A stretch of DNA of 32,216 nucleotides, from NCBI GenBank assembly GCA_900319685.1, contig ONPI01000003.1, positions 1 through 32,216 on the forward strand, in the 5' to 3' direction. Each line of letters starts with the position of its first letter. Within the stretch, counting starts at the first letter, position 1. The notes beneath the pieces were generated by a model. That model made no database searches. It was given only the letters and a program-made list of their open reading frames with translations, and was not told where the DNA came from. This stretch comes from an uncultured Bacteroidales bacterium. GTDB taxonomy: Bacteria; Bacteroidota; Bacteroidia; Bacteroidales; UBA932. A program made the translations under genes and the position numbers. This document shows positions 1 to 7,770 of this stretch, piece after piece.

Positions 1-869
1 GTCTTGATGTTGTAGCTGACGCCGTCATAGACGAAGTTGTTTTCGAATTCCTCGAAGGACACGTTGCCGTCTGCTCCGATCGAACCACCGTCGTTCCAGT
101 TCGTGATGTCACCGGAAATCTTGACCTGCAGGCTCTGAGGAAGGACCCTGACTTCGGTCGTGTACTGGAATCCGCTGCCCATTTCGGTAGCTGTCAGCTT
201 CTGGGAAAGCTCCTTGCCGCTGGCGGTCACGGTCACCGTCATCGTTGCGGTCTGGGCAGGAACGATAAGTGCATAGGTGTTCTGGTCGACCTTGTATGCT
301 TTGATCGTGGTTGCCTCGGCAGAGGTGCTTACAGTCGCACCGTATGTGTCTGGATCTATGACGGCTGTCGGGATGACACCGCCCATCTTGACTCCTTCTA
401 TCGTACCGCCGGACTCGTTGGTGATCTTGACCAGGATCTTGGTGAGCTTGTGGGTGAACACCATGGCCACATCGTTGGCGGTAGGATAGACATCACTCTT
501 GGTCGCGGACATGAAGTCGGAGGAGGTGATGCCCTGGCTCTGGTCGGTCTGGACGGTGAAGGTCGCAGGAACCGTGGCGGAATATGGATAGTAAGCCTTG
601 AGGGAAGAGGTCTCGTTACCCTCGCTGTACCAGTTCAGGGAACCGGAGAAACTTGTTCCGGAATAGGTGAGCTTCTCATTGGTGGCATAGGCACCGGCAG
701 CGCGCGTGATGGTGAGGCCGATGGCATCACCGTCTTCGAAATTGACATCCGTGGCACGGGTGATCACCGGAGTGATCCGGACCTGCTGTGGGACTGCCGG
801 CTCTTCCGGCTTTTCATTGCAGGCTGCCAGAGCAAGGGCAGCGAGCAGGATTGCAAAAGATCTTTTCAT
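1..869 (-). CDS. Fimbrillin-like (Mfa-like) lipoprotein, 3' end cut by window edge
   Basis: About 289 codons are visible and the frame runs open off the left edge, so the C-terminus is missing. The N-terminus is a lipoprotein signal: MKRS, a hydrophobic run, then lipobox LAAC with Cys17, so the protein should be lipidated and sent to the outer membrane. The mature part has the fimbrillin-like pattern: an early ITRA, a G-D-x-I-G-L strand, a YPYS segment, SDFMSA near residue 120, then F-x-H-x-L-x-K-I-x-V-x-I and later SGDITNWNDGG. Family members are major or accessory pilins of Bacteroidales type V pili, or related surface lipoproteins. It starts about 20 bp after the DUF6850 gene and is probably the fourth gene of that operon. 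Two in-frame ATGs lie just upstream (875, 881); 869 gives the most canonical signal peptide. The family is fairly sure; pilus subunit versus other surface role is open. Confidence 0.82.
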   Translation of the reverse strand, partial: MKRSFAILLAALALAACNEKPEEPAVPQQVRITPVITRATDVNFEDGDAIGLTITRAAGAYATNEKLTYSGTSFSGSLNWYSEGNETSSLKAYYPYSATVPATFTVQTDQSQGITSSDFMSATKSDVYPTANDVAMVFTHKLTKILVKITNESGGTIEGVKMGGVIPTAVIDPDTYGATVSTSAEATTIKAYKVDQNTYALIVPAQTATMTVTVTASGKELSQKLTATEMGSGFQYTTEVRVLPQSLQVKISGDITNWNDGGSIGADGNVSFEEFENNFVYDGVSYNIK

Positions 870-890
870 ATTCATTGTCATTTGGAATTA

Positions 891-2450
891 TCAGAAATCG
901 TAACCTATCTTCAAGAAGGTCCCTGTGCGTGTGGAACCGTTGATATACTGTAGATCCATACCCTTCAACAGGGAAATGTCGGCGCGGATGAAAAGGTTGT
1001 CTGCCTTTCCGATCCGGAAATATCTCTTCACGAAAGCTCCTGCTCCGATCTTTCCGCAGGTCTCCCACTCATGGTTGAGTCTGTACCAATCGGAGAGACG
1101 GTATGGCCTGGACCATCCGTTGTCCGGGTCAAGAACCGGATCGACGATTACAGGCCCCTGTCCGATGATTTCATCGGCATAGCTCAGTTCCATCCCGAGG
1201 ATCCATTTCCCGGCAGTCAGGGAAGCGGAAATGTCCGCATCGAGCATGGTGAAAGACTCGTCGTGGGAATATGGGAAGCACAGGGTGGACTGTCTCTTGT
1301 TCGAGGTGATGCCCAGTCCGGCGTCCATGTAGAGCTTGTCGGAGAACAGCTTGTACCTTGGTCCGACGCTCAGGCTGCGGCGTTCGAATATCCGGTTGCA
1401 GCCGTAGGTCTGAGGTGTGGTGACACCGCCGGTCGTGGTCTTGTCGATCACGTATTCGTCGTTCTGCTGGAGACTCCATCCGTAGAGAAAGCGGATTACG
1501 TGCAAAGCGTTTTCTCCCTTGATACGGTAGCCGGCGGTGGCGGAAAACTTCCTGCCGGGGAAGGTGAACCAGGTATAGTCTTTCTCCCCGACGGTGCCGG
1601 AAGTGATGTCGAACTCGGCTTCGCCGTAAAACTCTCCTAACTGGACCTGGGCTGCTACGCCGTTGGTATATTCGTGCACAGGAAACCGGTCCACTCCGGC
1701 TTCGGCAAGGTGGATTCCGCTTCCGTCCCAAGCCTGGTAAGCTCCGTACATCAGGCCTTTGTCGAGGAAGGCGTCGTACGTCTCGGCAGAGGTCCCGATC
1801 TCCTCAGCCTGGATGGATTCGGAAGTCTTCCTGAATATGTAGGACAGACCCGCGGAGAAGCTCCCGTAAGTGTACATTATACTCGGAACCAATTCAAGGT
1901 CAAGAGCATAGTTGGTGTGGCGGAGGTCCTTCCTCTTGGCGTAGTTGTCGGATTCGAAATCCATCCTTCCGCCGATTTTCCAATGTTCGCCCATGTCGGC
2001 TGCTATACCTCCCTCGAATGAATACTCCTGGAGTATCTTGATGCCCGGAGTAAACTCCAGGACGTCGAACGGGTACTGCCCCGGACGGATGAACATGGAT
2101 CCGCACATATCCTTGCCCCTTATCTGGTCGAACGAGAACGATCCGATCATCGAGATTCTCGGCGACCATGTGACGGTCAGGGCCTTTGCTCCTGCCTGCA
2201 AGGATTCGTCGGCTTGGTTGGAGGCGTGGAAACCTCCATTCTCGATCCCCGCCTGGATCTGGGCGAAAGAGGCGTTGTCATGGTATTCATCCAGGCGCAG
2301 GCCGTTTGCATTGCGGCCGTAGTTCCATAGGTTGACCCCTAGTGTCTTCTCGTATTTCTCCTGGGCTGCGGTTTCCTGATGGAATGCGAGCATCAGGACC
2401 GGAAGCAGGAACAGTGTCCTACTTATGCAATGACTGAGTTTCGCGTTCAT
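891..2450 (-). CDS. DUF6850-type outer-membrane beta-barrel protein
   Basis: This is a 519-residue protein with a cleavable signal peptide (hydrophobic stretch ending near TAAQ, about residue 29). The rest alternates short amphipathic strands rich in Tyr, Trp and Phe with charged turns and ends in KIGYDF, whose aromatic last residue is typical of outer-membrane barrels. I recognise it as the DUF6850 family found beside TonB-dependent receptors and DUF4876 lipoproteins in Bacteroidales. No enzymatic motif is visible. The start overlaps the 3' end of the DUF4876 gene by 32 bp, which implies translational coupling and a shared transcript. A role in surface transport or docking with the receptor is inference from context. 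The family call rests on recall of the sequence pattern, not a search. Confidence 0.78.
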   Translation of the reverse strand: MNAKLSHCISRTLFLLPVLMLAFHQETAAQEKYEKTLGVNLWNYGRNANGLRLDEYHDNASFAQIQAGIENGGFHASNQADESLQAGAKALTVTWSPRISMIGSFSFDQIRGKDMCGSMFIRPGQYPFDVLEFTPGIKILQEYSFEGGIAADMGEHWKIGGRMDFESDNYAKRKDLRHTNYALDLELVPSIMYTYGSFSAGLSYIFRKTSESIQAEEIGTSAETYDAFLDKGLMYGAYQAWDGSGIHLAEAGVDRFPVHEYTNGVAAQVQLGEFYGEAEFDITSGTVGEKDYTWFTFPGRKFSATAGYRIKGENALHVIRFLYGWSLQQNDEYVIDKTTTGGVTTPQTYGCNRIFERRSLSVGPRYKLFSDKLYMDAGLGITSNKRQSTLCFPYSHDESFTMLDADISASLTAGKWILGMELSYADEIIGQGPVIVDPVLDPDNGWSRPYRLSDWYRLNHEWETCGKIGAGAFVKRYFRIGKADNLFIRADISLLKGMDLQYINGSTRTGTFLKIGYDF

Positions 2451-3618
2451 GGAAATCGTTTGTTGAGTTGTTTGTATCCATCAGGACCTCGAAGCCCTTT
2501 TCCGCTGTGGCTTCGGTGTCTATGTTGCGGTGCAGGGAATGTCCCTTGAAGGTTTCCGAGAGGGAGACGTAACCGGCATCGACCTTTGCGGAAAGCCTCT
2601 TGTTGTTCGAGGTGGAGCCTCCGTCGAAGGCCTCCATCCCGTCGATGACCCAGTCCACAGGTACCAGGAATACCCTTTCGGTGCTTCCCGGCGCCTGTCT
2701 GATGAACCCATCAGTTGCGACCCATTCCTGGATAGTCTTGCCCTGTGCCTTGAAGAGCACCAGGGTCGGGGAATTGATGGACATCAGGTTGGCGTTGGCC
2801 TGTCCTTCCTTGTCCACGAGGGTCAGGATATGGTCAGCCTGGATCCGGTCTCCCGGAGCCGGGTGATAGATCGGGTTCGGGAACAACGGACTGTAGCAGA
2901 CGAAGCACTCCGGGAAATTGAGGTTGACCGACAGAGGGTACTGCAGGGTGTGGTCTATTGCGCCGTTTATCGCCACGACCGCGTCTGCTCCCGGAGCGAG
3001 CGGGAAGGTCTTCCCGGTGCCTCCGAACTGCCAGATCGCCTGTCCGAGCGGGATGGTTTCCTGAAGGAACTCAGGATCGTCGCTCCAAGGATTGCTGGAC
3101 GTTGAGTTCCAAGGGAACAGGATGCCGAAGCAGAGGCTGTCCAGCCAGGCTGTCTCGGAGTCGTTGTTATGGATTATGAAGTATTTGTCGGACTGGTAGG
3201 TGCCTTCCTGCGGATACTTGCTGCAGCCGCTGGAATATACCTCCTTGATGACCATCGTTCCTGCCTTTGAATATATAAGCGGAAGGATCAGGCTCACGTC
3301 CTGTCCGGAGACCAGGACTTTGTCGGATGCTCCGTTGAAGACCGATGTGCCGTTGCGGTCGCTGAGCGAGATCCGGTAGATTCCGTTCGGAAGGGTCAGG
3401 GTCGCGACACCCTGCCCGTCGGTTTCAGCCCAGCGGATATAACCGTTGCCGATGTCTTCAGCGGTGACCTTGACTCCCGCCCTGACGAATGATGAATATC
3501 CTTCCGGGTACGAAGCGGTGACCTTCAATGTGTTGAGGTTATCCTTGTACTGCTCGGAAAGGTTCATGCATCCTGCCGCAAGGAGTGCCGTGAGGAATAT
3601 GCATATTGTTTTTCTCAT
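2419..3618 (-). CDS. DUF4876 lipoprotein
   Basis: The protein is 399 residues long with a lipoprotein signal (MRKTI, hydrophobic run, LLAAGC with Cys17). Residues 30-115 look like an Ig/carboxypeptidase-regulatory beta sandwich with the pattern ATLTLPNGIYRISLSD. From about residue 120 comes the DUF4876 core, starting IKEVYSSG and then YFIIHNNDSETAWLDSLC, a lamin-tail-like beta fold. The gene lies 6 bp after the TonB receptor and overlaps the DUF6850 gene, so all are one operon. By position it takes the place that a SusD-like lipoprotein takes in glycan loci, so a surface-exposed ligand-binding partner of the receptor is a fair guess, but it is inference. No substrate can be read from the sequence. 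Confidence 0.8.
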   Translation of the reverse strand: MRKTICIFLTALLAAGCMNLSEQYKDNLNTLKVTASYPEGYSSFVRAGVKVTAEDIGNGYIRWAETDGQGVATLTLPNGIYRISLSDRNGTSVFNGASDKVLVSGQDVSLILPLIYSKAGTMVIKEVYSSGCSKYPQEGTYQSDKYFIIHNNDSETAWLDSLCFGILFPWNSTSSNPWSDDPEFLQETIPLGQAIWQFGGTGKTFPLAPGADAVVAINGAIDHTLQYPLSVNLNFPECFVCYSPLFPNPIYHPAPGDRIQADHILTLVDKEGQANANLMSINSPTLVLFKAQGKTIQEWVATDGFIRQAPGSTERVFLVPVDWVIDGMEAFDGGSTSNNKRLSAKVDAGYVSLSETFKGHSLHRNIDTEATAEKGFEVLMDTNNSTNDFHERETQSLHK

Positions 3619-3624
3619 CTTTTC

Positions 3625-6450
3625 CTACAATTTGATCCTGCAAGTCAGTCCGTAGTAGAACGCCGGGGTGAAGATAGCTCCCACGCCGGTGGCGTAACTC
3701 TTGACGAATCGTCTTGAGTTGGTGAAGTTGTTGGCGAAGAAGGAGAGGGAGACATGGTCCCCGATCTCTTTCGTGATGCTGAGGTTGGCCGAGAAATACG
3801 GGTCGTAGCCGTCCTTGGCGAAGACATACATGTTGCCGGAACGGATGACCAGGCGGGAGAGCTCAGGGTTGCCGAGGTCTTCCTTCGTGAAGTCGTGTAC
3901 GTTGCCGTCGAGGTCCATGTATGCGATCGGCATTATCGCCGTGTAGGAGTTCCCGTCGTAGATGTCGCCTCCCGTCGGAGCGAGGGAGGACTCGCTGACG
4001 GTAAAAGCGTAGGCCTGTCCGTTGTATTCCGAAAGGTTCTGCATCCTCCTCAGTAGGGCGGCTTCGAGCCTGCAGGTGACGACCAGCCTGGCCTGAGGGA
4101 TATGGGTGATGGAGGTCAGGTTTGCGTCCACGGATCTGTTCTTCCTGCCGTTGATGACCGAATTGCCTCCGGCGTAAATTCCGACGTACTGGTAGGACCT
4201 GTTCGGAAGGGAAGTATGCGACCAGCCGGAGTTGTAATAGGCGTTCGGAGTGTCATCGACATATTCGGTGCTGCCGTAGGAGGCATCCAGGCGCATCCTG
4301 GTGCGTATAGCCTTGATTTCAGGGAAATCCGCGGTCACTTCGAAGCCATAGCGCTTGACATCACCGCCGTTGCTCTGCTTGCGTGAGGCCGCGAACGAGC
4401 GGTCCACCGCCTTGATGGCTGCAGGGGTCCAGTATTCTTCGCCGGAATTCCTGAGCCACACCTGGCCGGTCTGGGAATCCAGGGTGATGTAAGGATTGGA
4501 GGCCAGGTTGAATCCTGCCGGCAACTGCATCAGGCTGTACTGGAAAGGACTGTAGATATTGGTGAACTCGTAAGGGTTCCGGGTAATGTTCCGGTAGCCT
4601 ACGATACTGACCTTGAAGCCCTTGAGATCAAGGTCGATGCCTATTTCAGAATTGGTGTTGCGCTGCCATTCCAGTTCCGGGTTGAAGGTCATCCTGAACG
4701 GCTGCGTGTAATAGATGTAAGTCGCGTCACCGGTGTTTCCGTAGGAATATCCGAATGTCTGGATGTCCCTATATTCCTGCCTCGGGAAAAGGATGTAGAA
4801 CGAAGGAAGCTTCTGGGTGATTCCCCATCCTCCCCTCACCGACAGGAAATCGGTTAGGCTCCATTTTGCGTTCAGGCGCGGAGACAGGGTGTGTAGCTTG
4901 TCATATTCGGAGCCATTGATGAATACGTTCTCGAAGCGGAGGCCGGCGCTGAGGTTCAGCGAGGTCCTGCCAAGCGGGAAGGTCAGGTTGTCTTCGGCGT
5001 ATGCAGCCAGGTTGTGCATGTAAGGGTATTCCGAATACGGCCTCGGACGGTAGCCGTGGGCCGCGAGGGAAGGGTCGATGTAGTATTCGCCGTCTCCGAC
5101 ATTGCCGTCGGCTTTCCAGGTGACTCCGGCCTTCAGTACGCTCTTGGCCTTGCCGAAATGCTTCAGCCAGTTGTAGTGGAGTCCGGCGGAGTAGTCCAGC
5201 TCCCTGGAGTCGGTGACCTGGTCTGAATAGAAGGTGAGCGGAAGGGCGTCGGCTATGCTGTAGCCGTTTTCTTCGAAGTGGACGGCCGGCTGGGACGATG
5301 CGTAGGAATTGTAGGCGTGGACATGCTGCCTCTGGTCGTGGTAATATACGGAACCCTCGAGCCTGATGTTGGTGATCCAGCCTTTGTTAAGCAGCCAGGT
5401 AAGCTTGAAATGAGGGGTGAGGATGTTGTCCCTTTCCTTCGTGAACTCGTTGGAGAACATGTCCGGGTCGTTCTCGCTGTTCATCCCTCCGATGTTTCCG
5501 GAGATGCCGGCTTCGAGCCTGAGTATCTTGCGGAAGGTGTTGCTGTAGTCGAATGTGAATCCCCTGCGGGTGTATGAGGTGTAAGGGGAGGTGAGCTTGC
5601 GGGTCGCGTTGGCATATTCCCCACTGATGTTCAGGACCCCCCTGCTGCCTCCGAGGTCTATTCCCTTCGCCGCAGAAGCCTCGTAGGTACGTGGATTGAC
5701 CGAGAAAGTGACGCTGAGCGGGGAGCGGCCCTTCTTGGTGATTACTCGCACCATTCCGCTGTTGAGGTCGCCGTATTCGGCAGACGGGACGCCGGTGATC
5801 ACCTCGATTGATTCGATGTTGTCCACGGAAACGCCCCTGGTGCCGGTGCCGGTCATTCCGGAAAGGTTGGCGTTGTCACCCATGCGGACTCCGTCGATTT
5901 CGACAGCGGTGCCGAAGGCTGCGTTTCCGGCAGTGGATCCGCCCGAGCGGAGCGACAGGGTGCTCTCGGTAGTAAGGTCCGGGTTGATCGTCTTTCCGCC
6001 CGGGAGCAGGGCGGTGATGTTGGTCATGCTGGACATCTGCAGGTGGTCCAGCGCATTGCGTCCTATCTTCTGGGTCGTATTGATGTTGTCCTTGGACTTT
6101 TCGGCGGTCACCACAACCTCGTCGAGTGCCAGCGAACTGACGCTCAGCTTGATTTCGAGGTCCAGGATATCCTTGGAGAGGGTGAGTGTCCGGTTATCGT
6201 CGACGTAGCCGAGGCAAGAGACATTGAGGGGATACTTTCCGGTTTGTATTCCTTCCAGGCTGAAGTGTCCGTCCAGGTCCGTGACGGCCCAAAGGTAGTT
6301 GTCATCGAGCTTCACGACGGCTCCCACGACCGGTTCTCCGCTCTTCGCGTCCAGCACCTTGCCTTTCAGCTTGAGGGGACCGGCCGCCCGAAGGACCGGG
6401 CATACCGGGAGCAGCAAGGCCAGGACCAGTATGAAAATGGCTTTCCTCAT
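3625..6450 (-). CDS. TonB-dependent outer-membrane receptor with carboxypeptidase-regulatory N-terminal domain
   Basis: The protein is 941 residues long with a signal peptide ending near residue 22. Residues 25-105 form a carboxypeptidase-regulatory-like domain (LKLKGKVLDAKSGEPVVGA, then DLDGHFSLEGI). A TonB-box-like segment DEVVVTAEK follows, then the plug domain (about 120-240, containing VEIDGVRMGD and the SIEVITGVPSAEYGD region), then a 22-stranded-type barrel ending in an aromatic- and basic-rich strand. Such receptors import siderophores, haem, corrinoids, oligosaccharides or peptides using the TonB-ExbBD proton force. The architecture resembles SusC, but no SusD follows and the barrel is shorter than most SusC proteins. 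It is the first gene of a four-gene operon, with a -7 box at 6470-6477. The substrate is unknown. No riboswitch is seen in the short leader. Confidence 0.93.
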   Translation of the reverse strand: MRKAIFILVLALLLPVCPVLRAAGPLKLKGKVLDAKSGEPVVGAVVKLDDNYLWAVTDLDGHFSLEGIQTGKYPLNVSCLGYVDDNRTLTLSKDILDLEIKLSVSSLALDEVVVTAEKSKDNINTTQKIGRNALDHLQMSSMTNITALLPGGKTINPDLTTESTLSLRSGGSTAGNAAFGTAVEIDGVRMGDNANLSGMTGTGTRGVSVDNIESIEVITGVPSAEYGDLNSGMVRVITKKGRSPLSVTFSVNPRTYEASAAKGIDLGGSRGVLNISGEYANATRKLTSPYTSYTRRGFTFDYSNTFRKILRLEAGISGNIGGMNSENDPDMFSNEFTKERDNILTPHFKLTWLLNKGWITNIRLEGSVYYHDQRQHVHAYNSYASSQPAVHFEENGYSIADALPLTFYSDQVTDSRELDYSAGLHYNWLKHFGKAKSVLKAGVTWKADGNVGDGEYYIDPSLAAHGYRPRPYSEYPYMHNLAAYAEDNLTFPLGRTSLNLSAGLRFENVFINGSEYDKLHTLSPRLNAKWSLTDFLSVRGGWGITQKLPSFYILFPRQEYRDIQTFGYSYGNTGDATYIYYTQPFRMTFNPELEWQRNTNSEIGIDLDLKGFKVSIVGYRNITRNPYEFTNIYSPFQYSLMQLPAGFNLASNPYITLDSQTGQVWLRNSGEEYWTPAAIKAVDRSFAASRKQSNGGDVKRYGFEVTADFPEIKAIRTRMRLDASYGSTEYVDDTPNAYYNSGWSHTSLPNRSYQYVGIYAGGNSVINGRKNRSVDANLTSITHIPQARLVVTCRLEAALLRRMQNLSEYNGQAYAFTVSESSLAPTGGDIYDGNSYTAIMPIAYMDLDGNVHDFTKEDLGNPELSRLVIRSGNMYVFAKDGYDPYFSANLSITKEIGDHVSLSFFANNFTNSRRFVKSYATGVGAIFTPAFYYGLTCRIKL

Positions 6451-6469
6451 GGGTACTTATTAATCTTAA

Positions 6470-6477
6470 CAAATATA
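6470..6477 (-). promoter_or_regulatory. -7 promoter box of the TonB receptor operon
   Basis: Read on the minus strand the site is TATATTTG, a full match to the Bacteroidetes -7 consensus TAnnTTTG. It would start transcription about 13 bases before the receptor ATG. No convincing TTTG -33 element is present at the expected spacing. Confidence 0.55.
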
Positions 6478-6496
6478 TAAAAAATGGATGATTTGC

Positions 6497-6504
6497 TATA
6501 TTTG
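6497..6504 (+). promoter_or_regulatory. -7 promoter box of pnuC
   Basis: TATATTTG matches TAnnTTTG exactly and lies 44 bases before the pnuC ATG. It sits only 19 bases from the oppositely directed box of the receptor operon, so the two promoters share a 98-bp gap and could share one regulator. No clear -33 element is seen. Confidence 0.55.
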
Positions 6505-6548
6505 CATCTGCTACTATTGACTAATGACCAGACATCCATTCATCATCA

Positions 6549-7334
6549 ATGATTAGTACAAACGACAGAGAAAGGAGATTCAACCTTGCGTTCAACATAT
6601 TCCTGCTCCTGGGAATGCTTGTCGCTCTTTCGCTGACCACGGTGTTCAAGCTGCAGCAACCGGGCGCCAGGCCTTTCATGCTGCTGCTTGCCGCCTTCGG
6701 GGCGATGATGGGGATTGTCAACACCGTGCTTTCGGCGAACGGCCACATCCTGACCTTCGTGTTCGGCTTCATCGACGTGGTGGTCGCGACCGTGGTCTGC
6801 TACGAAAACGGAATCATGGGAAACTTCGCCCTGCATGCGTTCTATTTCCTGCCGATGCAGTTCATCGGTTTCTGGCAGTGGCGGAAGAGAGGGGCTACCA
6901 TTGGATCTGACGGAGAGGGTGCCTCCAGGGTCAGGCCGCGCCGGCTCACGTCCAGGCATTGGACTTTGCTGATAGCCGGGATAGCTGTCGGAATCACCGC
7001 TTTGTTCTTCATCCTCTATTTCGTGGACAAGGCCCAGCTCTCCGCCGGGAGGATAGCAGGAATCAACAAGCCGAAGATCCTCCTGGATGCCACGGTAATG
7101 ACGCTCAACATCGCAGGCCAGGTGCTCATGAGCTTCGCTTTCATGGAACAGTGGTATATCTGGATACTCGTCAACATATCATCGATCTCCCTCTGGGCTG
7201 TCGCCCTGTCTTCCGGTACCGGTTCCGGAAATGCCGCAGTGATGCTGGTAAAATACATCTTCTACTTGCTGAACTCCCTTAACGGCCTCAGGATATGGTT
7301 GAATCTGAGCCGGAGTTCCAATTTGGAAAATTGA
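6549..7334 (+). CDS. pnuC: PnuC-family nicotinamide riboside (vitamin) transporter
   Basis: This is a 261-residue inner-membrane protein with about seven hydrophobic helices. The PnuC signature lies around residues 98-117: NFALHAFYFLPMQFIGFWQW, the F-x-x-x-Q-x-x-G-F-x-x-W pattern lining the substrate pore. The second half has the matching LDATVMTLNIAGQVLM and QWYIWILVNISS pattern. Family members take up nicotinamide riboside by facilitated diffusion and trapping; the PnuT branch in Bacteroidetes carries thiamine and is usually under a TPP riboswitch. None is visible in the 98-bp upstream gap, so nicotinamide riboside is preferred. A loop of about 25 polar residues (around 117-140) separates the halves. 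It is divergent from the TonB receptor, which might supply its substrate across the outer membrane (inference). Confidence 0.87.
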   Translation: MISTNDRERRFNLAFNIFLLLGMLVALSLTTVFKLQQPGARPFMLLLAAFGAMMGIVNTVLSANGHILTFVFGFIDVVVATVVCYENGIMGNFALHAFYFLPMQFIGFWQWRKRGATIGSDGEGASRVRPRRLTSRHWTLLIAGIAVGITALFFILYFVDKAQLSAGRIAGINKPKILLDATVMTLNIAGQVLMSFAFMEQWYIWILVNISSISLWAVALSSGTGSGNAAVMLVKYIFYLLNSLNGLRIWLNLSRSSNLEN

Positions 7335-7433
7335 TGTTTTTTTATTTACTTTGCCGAGTTATTTGTGGTATGGAATGTGCAAGGTCGTGCCACGAGTACT
7401 CAAAATTGGACACAACATTAAATTTACTTTATT

Positions 7434-7691
7434 ATGACTGAAGAAGAAATCGTAAAACAAGTCAAAGCGATTATCGTTGACAAGCTTGGCGTAGAAGAGT
7501 CCGAAGTGACTGAGACCGCCAACTTCACAAATGATCTCGGAGCAGACTCTCTTGACACCGTCGAGCTTCTCATGGAGTTCGAGAGGGTGTTCGGAATCAA
7601 GATTCCTGATGAGGAGACCAGCACCATCGCAACCGTAAAGGATGCAATCGACAAGGTGATGGAGAAACTCGCCGGCAAGGAGGAAGCTTAA
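7434..7691 (+). CDS. acpP: Acyl carrier protein
   Basis: This is an 85-residue acidic four-helix protein. The DSL motif at residues 38-40 places the phosphopantetheine attachment at Ser39, inside [16 protein letters not shown]. It carries growing acyl chains in type II fatty-acid synthesis in the cytoplasm. Length and motif are typical, apart from a short KEEA tail. In many Bacteroidales acpP is followed by fabF; here it stands alone and is closed by a strong hairpin terminator 22 bp after the stop. The 99-bp upstream gap holds T-rich DNA with imperfect promoter-like TACTTTG but nothing decisive. Confidence 0.97.
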   Translation: MTEEEIVKQVKAIIVDKLGVEESEVTETANFTNDLGADSLDTVELLMEFERVFGIKIPDEETSTIATVKDAIDKVMEKLAGKEEA

Positions 7692-7713
7692 TCCCTTGAT
7701 ATTGAAAGATTCA

Positions 7714-7747
7714 GCCTCGGACCATATGGCCCGAGGCTTTTCCTTTT
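7714..7747 (+). terminator. Intrinsic terminator after acpP
   Basis: Stem GCCTCGG (7714-7720) pairs with CCGAGGC (7731-7737). An inner CC/GG pair closes an ATAT loop, and a T-rich tail follows. It lies between the converging acpP and DUF4270 genes; the T-tract favours the plus strand. Confidence 0.88.
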
Positions 7748-7770
7748 CATTAAGCTATTATTCTTTATCT

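Noticed and set aside
450..953. 167-codon plus-strand frame at the left edge
   Set aside because: It is the complement of the fimbrillin-like gene, which has a lipobox and a clear family pattern. The plus-strand product has none.
6451..6548. TPP riboswitch upstream of pnuC
   Set aside because: It was looked for because PnuT-type permeases often have one. The gap is too short and lacks the conserved THI-box segments.
7310..7350. Possible terminator at the pnuC end (TTCCA/TGGAA then a T-run)
   Set aside because: The stem is only 5 bp with a 3-base loop and is separated from the T-run by about nine bases. It is too weak to annotate.
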